This document shows positions 17,059 to 25,749 of a DNA stretch of 64,000 bases, piece after piece. Position 1 is the first letter of the stretch. Every line of letters begins with the position of its first letter. Origin of the DNA: Nitrospiraceae bacterium (GTDB taxonomy: Bacteria; Nitrospirota; Nitrospiria; Nitrospirales; Nitrospiraceae); assembly GCA_009692155.1 (NCBI GenBank), contig SHZW01000002.1, positions 118,629-182,628 on the forward strand. Direction: 5' to 3'. The translations under genes were made by a program, and so were the position numbers. The notes under the pieces were generated by a model that had not been told where the DNA came from, did not search any database, and saw only the letters and a list, made by a program, of their open reading frames with translations.

Positions 17059-18568
17059 CTTTTATCCTGCGCTCGACGCCATTCTTCTACTCTTCATCCT
17101 GACACTCGCGCTCCAGACGCCTGTTGAGCCGGATTTCGGCTGGCATCTGCGGACCGGCCTGGATCTGCTGCAGCACGGCTGGCAAATGCCGACGACCGAT
17201 CCCTATTCGCACACCATGCCGGATTGGCCGTGGGTCGAGCATGCGTGGCTGACGGATGGCGTGATCGCGCTGATCTATCGCGGATTGGGAGGGGCCGGGC
17301 TTCTGGGCGCGATCCTGTTCTTTACCGCCGTGACGGTCGGAACGTTTGCAGCGGCAACCGGGCCGGCCCGCGCAGATCGGACATCCAGACTGATTGCGGT
17401 CGCGGCAGCCCTGTGGGTGGCGCGGCCGTTCCTGGGCGCGCGGACGCAGTTGGTCACGCTGCTGGGGTTCGCGCTGGTGTTATGGATGTGGCACTGGAGC
17501 CGGGAGGGACGCCTGGAGAGACGATCGGTGTGGTTGTGGGCAGTGCCGCCGCTGTTCCTGCTCTGGGGAAACCTTCACGGAGGCTTTACAGCCGGCCTGT
17601 TCACACTGGCGTTGATTCTGGTTGTATCGGCCGCGGCGCGTGTCGTGGTCGTCCGATGGCCTGAGGTGGCGCAGCAGTTGGAGGAACCGGTACCGGCTTG
17701 GCCGCAGATCGGCTGCCTCGCGCTGGCGATTGGTGCGGCGACTGCGCTGACGCTCGTCAATCCCTACGGCTGGCGCCTGCATCAGGAGATTCTTCAGTCG
17801 CTCTCCGACCGGTTCATGCTCGAGACGCTCCATGAATGGCAGCCGCTGTCTCTCGAAACCTACGCTGGAAAACTCTATGTCGGATATCTCGTTGTCCTGG
17901 GAGCGGCCATGGGCATGGGCTATCGTCGCATCGAGCCGGTCCGCTGGGTCCTGCTGGCGGTGTTCCTCGGCTTGTCGCTTCGGCATTGGCGCAACGTGCC
18001 CTTCTTTCTCATCGTGAGCCTCCCACTCGTGGCGGAGATGCTGGCGATGATCGCGACACGCGCCATGGCCTGGATGCCGGCTGCGGCACGGCATTCACGA
18101 CAATGGGGTCTGGCGGCGGCACTCGTGGTGGCGATCAGCCTGAGCGCGCTTGGCCCGGAGCACCTGACCCGCGTCGTTTGGGCGGGCCTGGCTGCGGAGG
18201 AATTTTTCCACGACACGAGCTATCCGATCGAAGCCGTGCAATGGATCAAGGCTAATCGGGACCAGGTCGGCGCGCGCATGTTCAATGAGTACAGTCACGG
18301 CGGGTTTCTGCTCTGGTGGCTGCCGGGGGAGCGGATCTTCATCGACGGTCGGATGCCGGCCTGGCGGATCGATGACCGGCGCATCTTCGAGGATTATCTG
18401 GCGCTGACCAATTGGGATCCTCCGGCGCTCGGCGTACTCGACAAATACCTCGTGGATTGGGCGTTGGTGACGCGAGACGGCTCGCTGGAGCGGGCGCTGG
18501 GCGGTGAACGCGGTTGGCGGACGGTCTATGCAGACGCCAAGGTCAGGATTTTTGTCCGGCAGGAGTAA
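16994..18568 (+). CDS. polytopic membrane protein, glycosyltransferase-like, function unknown
   Basis: About ten hydrophobic segments are seen across 524 residues, with an early luminal stretch VEPDFGWHLRTG and PYSHTMPDWPWVEHAWL resembling the acceptor/DxD-like loops of GT-C type membrane transferases. A soluble C-terminal part (from about residue 410) includes RMFNEYSHGGFLLWWLPGE. No firm family could be named. The only start before the first helix is ATG 16994, so the first ~16 residues derive from an intergenic repeat. It follows the carbamoyltransferase closely and may act on the same product. Confidence 0.75.
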   Translation: MGSGESAAQSPLVTHHASRITAFYPALDAILLLFILTLALQTPVEPDFGWHLRTGLDLLQHGWQMPTTDPYSHTMPDWPWVEHAWLTDGVIALIYRGLGGAGLLGAILFFTAVTVGTFAAATGPARADRTSRLIAVAAALWVARPFLGARTQLVTLLGFALVLWMWHWSREGRLERRSVWLWAVPPLFLLWGNLHGGFTAGLFTLALILVVSAAARVVVVRWPEVAQQLEEPVPAWPQIGCLALAIGAATALTLVNPYGWRLHQEILQSLSDRFMLETLHEWQPLSLETYAGKLYVGYLVVLGAAMGMGYRRIEPVRWVLLAVFLGLSLRHWRNVPFFLIVSLPLVAEMLAMIATRAMAWMPAAARHSRQWGLAAALVVAISLSALGPEHLTRVVWAGLAAEEFFHDTSYPIEAVQWIKANRDQVGARMFNEYSHGGFLLWWLPGERIFIDGRMPAWRIDDRRIFEDYLALTNWDPPALGVLDKYLVDWALVTRDGSLERALGGERGWRTVYADAKVRIFVRQE

Positions 18569-18961
18569 GTGTACCTCGGCTGCTGAAGGACGGACGGAGC
18601 AGCCTAGTTGATCCCCTTGCTGCGTAGCGCGGATGGAGGAGCGAGCTGGCGGCCTGGTCTCCCTTCGTGCTCGCGCAACGCGCGGCCTCAGAAGGCCCTC
18701 GTTGGACGCGCGCAGTTGAAGGGAGACCGGGCCGCCGCTCAGGGAAGGGAAAGTCATCGGCAAATATTAAAATAGAAAGGCGACAGGCTTGGAAGCGGCC
18801 TGTCGCCTTTCTATTTTATTTATCGGAGAAACTTTCCATTCCTTCGAGCAGCGGGTGGGTTTCCTCCAACTGCGCGCATCGAAGGAGCACATTCCGATCG
18901 TGCGCGTTCTGCGAGCACGGGGGAGACCCACCCGCTGCTCATCTTGCTCCACCACGCTTCG
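18569..18961. repeat. composite palindromic element C in a convergent intergenic region
   Basis: The short hairpin (18769-18817) has a perfect 20-bp stem with arms AAAATAGAAAGGCGACAGGC and GCCTGTCGCCTTTCTATTTT. It is flanked on both sides by larger stem-loops: left closed by GGCGGCCTGGTCTCCCTTC/GAAGGGAGACCGGGCCGCC (18648-18736), right by GAGCAGCGGGTGGGT/ACCCACCCGCTGCTC (18846-18940). The two flanks are diverged inverted copies of each other. The central hairpin may act as a bidirectional terminator between the converging genes. No coding gene is seen in this 393-base gap. Confidence 0.8.
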
Positions 18962-19741
18962 TCAGCCGCTGACGGGGAAACGTTGCCGGGCCGCATACAG
19001 CCCGCGTGCATTGTTGCGCCGCACGGCCAGCATCTCGCGTACCATCGCCAGTCCGTCGCGCAGCACTCGCACCTTGGAGCCCGGCTGGTCCGTCCAGTTG
19101 ATCGGGACTTCCGCGATACGATACCCCCGCTGCTGAGCAATGTAGAGTAACTCCAGATCGAAGCCATAGCCGTCAATGCGGCCCACGGAAAACAGATCCT
19201 GCGCCACAGACTGTCGAAACAGCTTGAAGCCGCACTGCGTGTCGTTGATGTCCCTGATGCCGAGCAGGCGGACGATGCGATTGAACAGATTTCCCAGCAC
19301 GGTCCGGTGGAGGCGGGCTTGTACCCGGTAGTGTCTGTCGCGTGATGCCAGGGTGCGGGAGCCGATTGCGAGATCGGCGCCATTGTTCATGGCGACTTCC
19401 AGTCGTTCCAGTTCCTGGATCGGCGTGGCTCCATCCGCATCAGCAAACAGTTGGAGTTTTCCCTGCGCGGCCTGCATGCCGGCGCGCACGGCGGCGCCCT
19501 TGCCGCTATTATGGGGCAGTCTGAGCAACCGGAGACCGGGATTCTGCGTGGCCATCCGCCCGATCAATGCGGCGGTTTCATCCGTGCTGCCATCATCGAC
19601 GACCAGGATTTCGAAAGAGAGGCCACGCCCGTTGAGATAGGCGATGGCCGATTGAAGATAGGGCGGAATGCGTCGAGCCTCGTTATAGGCCGGGATGATG
19701 ACGGAAAGTGACACAATCTTGCGGGGTTCGGTGGCTGTCAC
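18962..19741 (-). CDS. family 2 glycosyltransferase (dolichyl/polyprenyl-phosphate hexose synthase type)
   Basis: GTG start at 19741 with AGGAG upstream. The 259-residue GT-A fold enzyme has SVIIPAYNEARRIPPYLQS near the N-terminus, EILVVDDGSTDETA, the DADGATP metal-binding motif (about residue 98) and DTQCGFKLFRQ, the signature of DPM1/ALG5-type synthases that transfer hexose from a nucleotide sugar to polyprenyl phosphate. There is no C-terminal membrane anchor. It is convergent with the membrane protein gene, with palindromic element C between them. The exact sugar cannot be read from sequence. Confidence 0.88.
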   Translation of the reverse strand: MTATEPRKIVSLSVIIPAYNEARRIPPYLQSAIAYLNGRGLSFEILVVDDGSTDETAALIGRMATQNPGLRLLRLPHNSGKGAAVRAGMQAAQGKLQLFADADGATPIQELERLEVAMNNGADLAIGSRTLASRDRHYRVQARLHRTVLGNLFNRIVRLLGIRDINDTQCGFKLFRQSVAQDLFSVGRIDGYGFDLELLYIAQQRGYRIAEVPINWTDQPGSKVRVLRDGLAMVREMLAVRRNNARGLYAARQRFPVSG

Positions 19742-19878
19742 GCGTCTCCTAGACGTCGCCGGAGGGTAGCTGACCGTGGTGGGGATTGCAAGGTGTCGAA
19801 GGCTCTTGACAATCCGGCGATTGCGAGCGAACGTATAGATATGAGAGCGGCAACGAACCGGGTTGGGGGGTGTGAACG

Positions 19879-20652
19879 ATGCGTCTAGCAGGAAAACACA
19901 TCGCGCTTTTGGCGGGGTCTCTTATGCTGGCGGCTTGCATGGCTGATGTTCCACCCAGCCGGATTACGGATTACATGGGCGCGCCGGGCAAGGGTGCTCC
20001 TGAGATGACGCCGCCGCCGGCGATCCAGGCGGGGATGGTGGTGATCCCGGATGCGTCCGCACCTGACGCCTCACCGACGTTGCCGGACGAAGCGTTGCAG
20101 CGGATGGCTGAAAGTCTCTCGCAGGAGATGAGCCAGAGCCTGCCGATTCGGATCACCAAAATCATTTCTCCCGAAGGGCTGCGGCCGATCGTCGGCGGCG
20201 ATCCGGATCAGTTCGCCGAGTTCGGGCGCAAGCACGGCGTGGATTACCTGGTGGTCGTCGTGGCCTCCAGCACGGAGCAGGAATATCCCATGATGGTTTT
20301 CCTCGGCTGGACGGCGCATAGCCAGCCGGGCCTCCGCCGCGACAACTGGTCTCTGCTGGAAGCGGCGGTCGTGGATGTGAAGGCGGCACAGTCGCTCACG
20401 CGGGCCGAGGGGCGCGGGTGGGCCACGCTGGACCGTCCGATGGCGCCGGGGATCAATCAATGGTACCCGGTGGTCTGGCTGCGTCCCATGGAGCCGAGCC
20501 GGCGCTACTGGCCGCCGACCTATGAAGGCGCCCCGAATACATTGCGAGTGATCGCCATGGAGGATGCGTCCAAGCGGCTGATTCTGAACTTGCGCAAGGC
20601 GTGGAGCGAAAAAGGACAGGCCGCGCTCGCTCCGGTCCCGGCACGCGGCTGA
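19879..20652 (+). CDS. lipoprotein of unknown function
   Basis: The 257-residue protein has a basic N-terminus and hydrophobic signal ending SLMLAAC (lipobox; Cys about residue 20). The mature part contains VDYLVVVVASSTEQEYP (about 115-130), a strand pattern seen in CsgG/LptE-like lipoproteins, but no named family is recognised. It is preceded by TTGACA (19806) and a TATAGA (19834) too far apart (22 bp) for a standard promoter, and followed by a clear terminator, so it is transcribed alone. Confidence 0.75.
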   Translation: MRLAGKHIALLAGSLMLAACMADVPPSRITDYMGAPGKGAPEMTPPPAIQAGMVVIPDASAPDASPTLPDEALQRMAESLSQEMSQSLPIRITKIISPEGLRPIVGGDPDQFAEFGRKHGVDYLVVVVASSTEQEYPMMVFLGWTAHSQPGLRRDNWSLLEAAVVDVKAAQSLTRAEGRGWATLDRPMAPGINQWYPVVWLRPMEPSRRYWPPTYEGAPNTLRVIAMEDASKRLILNLRKAWSEKGQAALAPVPARG

Positions 20653-20677
20653 CGAGTCGAACCGTTCGGACGGTGAA

Positions 20678-20727
20678 CAACTCCCTTCCGAGGCTGTCCT
20701 GAGCCGCCTCGGAGGGGAGTTTGTTTT
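20678..20727 (+). terminator. rho-independent terminator
   Basis: Stem AACTCCCTTCCGAGGC against GCCTCGGAGGGGAGTT (20679-20722), followed by TGTTTTTG. Confidence 0.85.
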
Positions 20728-20763
20728 TGAAGATGGGCGCGGGGTTTGAAGGTGGGCGCGGGG
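20725..20763 (+). repeat. tandem direct repeat at the htrA promoter
   Basis: TTGAAGATGGGCGCGGGG is followed directly by TTTGAAGGTGGGCGCGGGG. The second unit overlaps the proposed -35 box of htrA. Confidence 0.6.
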
Positions 20764-20775
20764 ATGGTGTAGTAT
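20746..20775 (+). promoter_or_regulatory. possible promoter of htrA
   Basis: TTGAAG (20746-20751), an 18-bp spacer and TAGTAT (20770-20775), 57 bases before the first ATG. It overlaps the direct repeat, which could be an operator. Confidence 0.45.
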
Positions 20776-20832
20776 GCAGCATATTGTCCCGCGGAAGATA
20801 AACCTAGACACTTAATAATTGAGGGCACTTCT

Positions 20833-22374
20833 ATGCGGATGCGCGAGTGGTTTGGCATGGTCCGGAAGAGAGATGCGATGAAACTGATGTTGCCGGTGCT
20901 TGTTGCCGTGGTGCTCGCCGGGACGGCCTGGTGGCATGCGACCACGCCGTCTTTGGTCGATGCGGCGGTGCCGCCGGTGTTGGCGCAAGGATTCTCCGAC
21001 ATCGTCAAGAAGGTTACGCCGGCTGTGGTGAATATTGCGGTCACCGGCAGCCATGAAGGCCGTCGCGGCGGCCGGCGTCAATTGCCGCTCCCGCCTGGTC
21101 CGTTCGGCGGGCCTCCCGGAGAAGACGCGCCTGGCGAGGAGCCAGGACCGCAGATTCCTCCTCCGCCCGGACCGCCGGGCCGGCCGGAGCAGAGCGCAGG
21201 GTCAGGCGTCATCATTGACGCCAAGGGCTACATCGTGACCAATAATCACGTGGTGGACAATGCGTCGCAGATCACCGTCACACTGAGCGACAAAAGGGAG
21301 TTCCAGGCCAAGCTGATCGGGGCCGATCCCAAAACCGATCTGGCCGTAGTCAAGATCGAAGCGGAGAATCTTCCGTCGCTCAAGTGGGCCGATTACGAGA
21401 AGCTTCAAGTGGGCGATGTGGTGCTGGCGGTCGGCAGCCCCTTTGGATTGAGTTCGACGGTGACGCTGGGCATCATCAGCGCGCTCGGCCGCGGCAACGT
21501 GGGCATCGCCGATTACGAGGATTTCATTCAAACCGATGCGGCGATCAATCCGGGTAATTCAGGCGGCGCCCTGGTCAATATGAGCGGCGACCTGATCGGC
21601 ATCAATACGGCGATTTTCTCCCGGACCGGCGGGTCGGAGGGCATTGGATTCGCCATTCCCAGCAGTATTGCGGTCGACATTGCCGAAGCGCTGACGAAGA
21701 CGGGGAAAGTGGTGCGGGGCTGGATGGGTATTGCGATTCAGGAAGTCACGAAGGATTTGGCCAAATCCTTCAAGCTGCCGGAGCAACGCAAAGGCGGGGT
21801 GCTCATCAGCGAAGTGAACGAAAACGGGCCGTCCCATGCCGCCGGTGTCAGGCGCGGCGACGTCGTCGTGGCGTTCAATGACAAGGAAATCCAGAACGTC
21901 AGCCAGTTGCGGAACATGGTGGCGCGCACGCTGGTCGGAACGACGGCCAGGGTCAAGGTGCTGCGCGATGGCAAGGAACAGGTCATCCCGGTCAAGATCG
22001 GTGAGCGGCCGACGGATGAGATGCTGGCACGGCGAGAGCCGGCCGGGTCCACTCCCGCGCCATCCGACACCGAGAAGCCGCCGGACAACGTCTTGGCGAC
22101 GCTCAAAGTCCAGGCGCTTGATGCAGCCATGCGGAGTCAGATGAACATCTCGCCGAAGATCAATGGCGTGGCAATTCAGCATGTCGAAGCGGGCAGCCCG
22201 GCGGAAGCGGCGGGCCTCCAACGGGGTGACGTGGTTCAGGAGATCAATCGCGAGGTCGTCAAGAGCCTGGACGACTACAAGAAAGCGGCGGCCAAAATTA
22301 AGAAAGAAGAAATGGTCGTATTGCTGTTGAGCCGGCAGGGGAACACGCTCTTTGTGGCGGTGAATCCGAAGTAG
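20833..22374 (+). CDS. degP: HtrA/DegP-family periplasmic serine protease
   Basis: Envelope quality-control protease/chaperone with a signal anchor (about residues 16-35). A Pro/Gly-rich insert (about 75-120) precedes the trypsin-like domain, which has His in NNHVVDNA, Asp in DPKTDLAVVKI and Ser in NPGNSGGALVN. Two PDZ domains follow (about 290-390 and 420-510). Several in-frame ATGs exist (20833, 20839, 20857, 20878); the first is given, and none has a clear SD. The gene is followed by tatC after a micro-repeat inverted repeat. Confidence 0.94.
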   Translation: MRMREWFGMVRKRDAMKLMLPVLVAVVLAGTAWWHATTPSLVDAAVPPVLAQGFSDIVKKVTPAVVNIAVTGSHEGRRGGRRQLPLPPGPFGGPPGEDAPGEEPGPQIPPPPGPPGRPEQSAGSGVIIDAKGYIVTNNHVVDNASQITVTLSDKREFQAKLIGADPKTDLAVVKIEAENLPSLKWADYEKLQVGDVVLAVGSPFGLSSTVTLGIISALGRGNVGIADYEDFIQTDAAINPGNSGGALVNMSGDLIGINTAIFSRTGGSEGIGFAIPSSIAVDIAEALTKTGKVVRGWMGIAIQEVTKDLAKSFKLPEQRKGGVLISEVNENGPSHAAGVRRGDVVVAFNDKEIQNVSQLRNMVARTLVGTTARVKVLRDGKEQVIPVKIGERPTDEMLARREPAGSTPAPSDTEKPPDNVLATLKVQALDAAMRSQMNISPKINGVAIQHVEAGSPAEAAGLQRGDVVQEINREVVKSLDDYKKAAAKIKKEEMVVLLLSRQGNTLFVAVNPK

Positions 22375-22375
22375 A

Positions 22376-22455
22376 AAGTACGAAGTATGATTTGGTGATT
22401 TCGTGATATTGTTCAACACTTCGCCAGATCACCAGATCGCCAAATCACCCAATTT
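22376..22455. repeat. micro-repeat inverted repeat immediately before tatC
   Basis: TTTGGTGATTTCGTGATATT (about 22390-22409) faces ATCACCAGATCGCCAAATCA (about 22429-22448). The right arm ends a few bases before the ATG of tatC and leaves no room for a standard SD. Confidence 0.7.
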
Positions 22456-22457
22456 CC

Positions 22458-23384
22458 ATGGCTGATTGGAACGATTTTCAGAAGTGGCTTCAAGACTCGG
22501 TCTTCACGCCGCTGGAAGACCGAAAAATGCCGGTTATGGAGCACCTGGTGGAGCTCCAGGCCCGGCTCACCCGCGTGGTGCTGGTCGTGGCGGCGGTGTT
22601 CGTCGGCACGTTCTTTTATGCCGATACGCTGGTGCAGTGGCTGAGGGTCCCCCTCCAGAACGCGTTCATTCCGGGAAAGCTGCAATGGGTACCGACCGAT
22701 CTGCCCCTCGTGCCGCTCGTCTTTCTCGCGCCGGGCGAAGCCCTGTGGCAAAATGTGAAAGTGGCCGGGCTGTTCGCCCTCGTGCTGGCGACGCCCTATG
22801 TTCTCCGGGAAGTGTGGCAGTTCATCGTGCCGGGCTTGCACGCGCAGGAGCGGCGGTTCGTCGGGCCGTTTGTCCTGCTCAGTGCCCTGGCGTTTTACGC
22901 CGGCATCGGTTTTTCCTTCTTTTTCGTGCTCCCGTTCGCATTGAACTTCCTGATTTCCTACGGCGTGAACGCCGGCTTTATCCCCCAGCTCTCGATCGCG
23001 CAATACGTCGGCTTTGCCCTCTGGTTCCTGCTGGTGTTCGGGCTGATCTTCGAGGTGCCGCTGGCGATCACGCTGATGGCCAAGCTGGGCTGGGTGGACG
23101 TGCCGTTTCTGAAGCGTTACCGGAAGTGGGCCTTTCTGGGCGCGTTCATCGTCGCGGCGATCCTGACGCCCACGCCGGACCCGTTCAATCAGTGCTTGAT
23201 GGCCCTGCCGATGTACATTTTTTATGAAGTCGGCATCATCAGCGCTGGGTTCTTCAGGAAGAAGCCTGCGCCGGGATCGGAGCCGGAAGCGGCGGGTTCC
23301 GCAGCGCAAATGCCGGTCGCAGCCGCGCCGGTGATGAGCGATGATCCCTACGTGAGTGTGCCCGGTTCGAGCCGGCGCGGGTGA
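22458..23384 (+). CDS. tatC: Sec-independent protein translocase TatC
   Basis: TatC is the twin-arginine signal receptor of the Tat system that exports folded cofactor-containing proteins. The 308-residue protein shows the N-terminal MEHLVELQARL motif (family HLxELRxR) at about residue 27, six hydrophobic helices, and the loop FIVPGLHAQERRFVGPF. The C-terminal tail after residue 275 is long and Ala/Pro-rich. No tatA or tatB lies beside it. Context with mrp, moeA and mobB suggests a role in exporting molybdenum enzymes (inference). Confidence 0.93.
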   Translation: MADWNDFQKWLQDSVFTPLEDRKMPVMEHLVELQARLTRVVLVVAAVFVGTFFYADTLVQWLRVPLQNAFIPGKLQWVPTDLPLVPLVFLAPGEALWQNVKVAGLFALVLATPYVLREVWQFIVPGLHAQERRFVGPFVLLSALAFYAGIGFSFFFVLPFALNFLISYGVNAGFIPQLSIAQYVGFALWFLLVFGLIFEVPLAITLMAKLGWVDVPFLKRYRKWAFLGAFIVAAILTPTPDPFNQCLMALPMYIFYEVGIISAGFFRKKPAPGSEPEAAGSAAQMPVAAAPVMSDDPYVSVPGSSRRG

Positions 23385-23390
23385 ACAAGG

Positions 23391-23461
23391 CGTGAAAGGT
23401 AAAAGGCCAGACGAGGGGGAGACCAAGGAAAAACTTTTCACTTTTCACGTTTCACTTTTTA
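23391..23461. repeat. micro-repeat inverted repeat between tatC and mrp
   Basis: GTGAAAGGTAAAAGG (left, about 23392-23406) faces CTTTTCACTTTTCACGTTTC (about 23436-23455). It ends just before the mrp ribosome-binding site. Confidence 0.7.
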
Positions 23462-23474
23462 CACGGAGAACAGA

Positions 23475-24428
23475 ATGGCCAAGGAACTGAAAGTGGTGCA
23501 ACCCTCAGGCGGCGGGAACGGCGATATCTGCACGTACTTGTGGGCCTGCGCCATCTGCGACGAAAACGAGACCTGCCAGAAGGACAAGGAAGGGCACAGC
23601 CGCTGGCTCGTGTCGAAACGGCTGGAGCGGATCGAGTACACCGTCCTCGTCATGAGCAACAAGGGTGGGGTGGGGAAGAGCACGGTGACCACGAACCTCG
23701 CCGTGAGCCTCGCGCTCAAGGGCTGGCATGTCGGCATCTGCGACATGGACATTCATGGTCCGAACATTCCGAAGATGGTCGGAGCCGAGGGCCAGAAGCT
23801 GAAAGTCAGCACCTCGGGCGGTATCATTCCGTACCAGGCCTATAATATGAAGATCGCCTCCATGTCGTTCCTGCTGCAGAATTCAGACGACCCCATCATC
23901 TGGCGCGACGCCTATAAATACGAATTCATCAATCAGCTGCTTGGCGGCGTGGAGTGGCAGGATTTGAATTTTCTGCTTGTGGATCTGCCGCCCGGCACCG
24001 GCAACGAGTCGGTCACGACGATCGATCTCATCGGCAAGGTGAGCGGCGCGGTGATCGTCACGACGCCGCAGGAAGTGGCGCTGCTCGACTCGCGCAAGTC
24101 GGTCACGTTCTGCCGGGACAGCCAGGTGCCGATCATCGGCATCGTGGAGAACATGAGCGGGCTCGATTGCCCGCACTGCCACAAGCACATCGAAGTGTTC
24201 CGCAAGGGCGGCGGCGAAGCCTCGGCGCGCGACATGGGCGTGCCGTTTCTCGGCCGCATCCCGCTCGATCCGGATGTCGTCATTCAAAGCGATGCCGGCG
24301 AGCCCTATGCGTTGTTTAATTCCGACACGGTGACGGCACAGGCCTTTCACGACATCGCCAACCAGGTGGAAACGTTCTGCAAGAAAAGCGGCTCGCTGAT
24401 CAAGGTAGCGCCGCGCCACCAGCACTGA
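23475..24428 (+). CDS. mrp: Mrp/NBP35-family P-loop iron-sulfur carrier
   Basis: The 317-residue ParA/MinD-fold ATPase has the deviant Walker A SNKGGVGKSTVTTNLA (about residue 60), DMDIHGPNIPKM and the FLLVDLPPGTGNESVT stretch. An N-terminal Cys cluster (WACAICDENETC) and a C-terminal CPHC pair are consistent with bridging-cluster binding seen in ApbC/Nbp35 scaffolds. It likely assembles or carries 4Fe-4S clusters to apo-enzymes. Placement between tatC and moeA fits maturation of iron-sulfur molybdoenzymes. Confidence 0.9.
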   Translation: MAKELKVVQPSGGGNGDICTYLWACAICDENETCQKDKEGHSRWLVSKRLERIEYTVLVMSNKGGVGKSTVTTNLAVSLALKGWHVGICDMDIHGPNIPKMVGAEGQKLKVSTSGGIIPYQAYNMKIASMSFLLQNSDDPIIWRDAYKYEFINQLLGGVEWQDLNFLLVDLPPGTGNESVTTIDLIGKVSGAVIVTTPQEVALLDSRKSVTFCRDSQVPIIGIVENMSGLDCPHCHKHIEVFRKGGGEASARDMGVPFLGRIPLDPDVVIQSDAGEPYALFNSDTVTAQAFHDIANQVETFCKKSGSLIKVAPRHQH

Positions 24429-24430
24429 CC

Positions 24431-25723
24431 ATGCAAGGGTTAACCTCCCTCCAGGACGCGCAGAAGATTGTGCTCGATGCGGCCTCTCCGCGCGGGCTGG
24501 AAAAGATCGGCCTGCTGGAGGTATTGGGCCGCGTGCTTAGCGAAGACATCATTGCGCAGCGCGATAATCCGCCGTGGGACAATTCTGCGATGGACGGCTT
24601 CGCCGTCCGGCATGAGGACATCAAGCAGGAGCACGCCATCGGCAAGGCCGTCACGCTGAAAGTAATTGAGGACGTGCCGGCCGGCAAGATGGCCACGAAG
24701 ACAGTCGGCCCCGGCCAGGCGATCCGCATCATGACCGGCGCGCCGGTGCCCAAGGGGGCGGACACCGTTCTTAAAGTTGAAGATACCGAACATACGCCGG
24801 ACTCCGTCAAGGTATTTAAGCCGGAGCCGCGCGGCTCGAACATCCGTCCGCAGGGCGAAGACGTCAAGAAGGGCGAGTGTATCATCGCCAAAGGCACGCA
24901 GATCCGGCCGGGCGAGGCGGGCATGCTGGCGATCCTGGCCAAGTCCTTCGTGTTCGTCTACCAGCGGCCTCGCGTGGCGATTCTGTCCACGGGCGACGAG
25001 CTGGCCGATCTCGACGAGCGGTTCAGCGAAGAGAAAATCATCAATTCCAACAGTTGGGGCATTGCGGCGGCCGTGCAGGAAGCGGGCGGGGTTCCGTTCC
25101 TGCTCGGGATCGCGAAGGACAATCCAGCCGCGCTCAAGGAAAAGATCATGCACGGGCTGAACGCCGATATCCTCGTGCTGTCCGGCGGTGTCTCGATGGG
25201 CGATCACGACTTTACGAAGGCGGTCTTCCAGGATCTTGGCGCGGAGATGCACTTCTGGAAGCTGGCGATCCGGCCAGGACAGCCGCTGGCCTTTGGAAAA
25301 ATTCAGGGCAAGCTGGCCTTCGGGCTGCCGGGCAATCCGGTGTCGTCCATGGTGACGTTCGAGCAGCTCGTGCGGCCGGTCATGCTCAAGATGGGCGGGC
25401 ATCGCAGCTACGGACGGCCGGTGGTACAGGCGCAATTCCAGGAGAAGTTTTCCAAACGGACGGACCGCCGGCATTTCCTGCGTGGCATCCTGACCAGAGA
25501 AGACGGTGTGTTCAAAGTTCGCACGACGGGCGAGCAGGGTTCCGGTATCCTGACCTCGATGGTCAAGGCCAACTGCCTGATCGACATTCCGCAGGAGGTC
25601 GAAAAGCTCAATCCCGGCGATACGGTCACTGTGCAAATCCTGAGTGCGCAACTATGGGACCGAACACCCGTTAATCGTGAAACGTTAAACGGAAAACGGG
25701 CGGATAGTGGCTGCTGCGATTAA
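24431..25723 (+). CDS. moeA: molybdopterin molybdotransferase MoeA
   Basis: MoeA inserts molybdate into adenylated molybdopterin. The 430-residue protein contains DNSAMDGFAV near residue 56, RIMTGAPVPKGADTV, ILSTGDELADL, LSGGVSMGDHDF and FGLPGNPVSS, covering all four family domains. It starts two bases after mrp. The last ~22 residues (from about PVNRETLNGK) are encoded by an intergenic inverted repeat, so the original stop seems to have been lost and the tail extended by repeat sequence. Confidence 0.94.
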   Translation: MQGLTSLQDAQKIVLDAASPRGLEKIGLLEVLGRVLSEDIIAQRDNPPWDNSAMDGFAVRHEDIKQEHAIGKAVTLKVIEDVPAGKMATKTVGPGQAIRIMTGAPVPKGADTVLKVEDTEHTPDSVKVFKPEPRGSNIRPQGEDVKKGECIIAKGTQIRPGEAGMLAILAKSFVFVYQRPRVAILSTGDELADLDERFSEEKIINSNSWGIAAAVQEAGGVPFLLGIAKDNPAALKEKIMHGLNADILVLSGGVSMGDHDFTKAVFQDLGAEMHFWKLAIRPGQPLAFGKIQGKLAFGLPGNPVSSMVTFEQLVRPVMLKMGGHRSYGRPVVQAQFQEKFSKRTDRRHFLRGILTREDGVFKVRTTGEQGSGILTSMVKANCLIDIPQEVEKLNPGDTVTVQILSAQLWDRTPVNRETLNGKRADSGCCD

Positions 25724-25749
25724 CGAATAACGGTTAACGAGTAACGTCT
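25668..25749. repeat. micro-repeat inverted repeat overlapping the moeA 3' end
   Basis: CGTTAATCGTGAAACGTTAA (about 25669-25688) faces CGATTAACGAATAACGGTTA (about 25718-25737). The left arm is translated as the MoeA tail and the right arm ends just before mobB. Confidence 0.7.

Noticed and set aside
19806..19839. Promoter TTGACA/TATAGA before the lipoprotein at 19879
   Set aside because: The spacer is 22 bp, too long for a standard sigma70 promoter.
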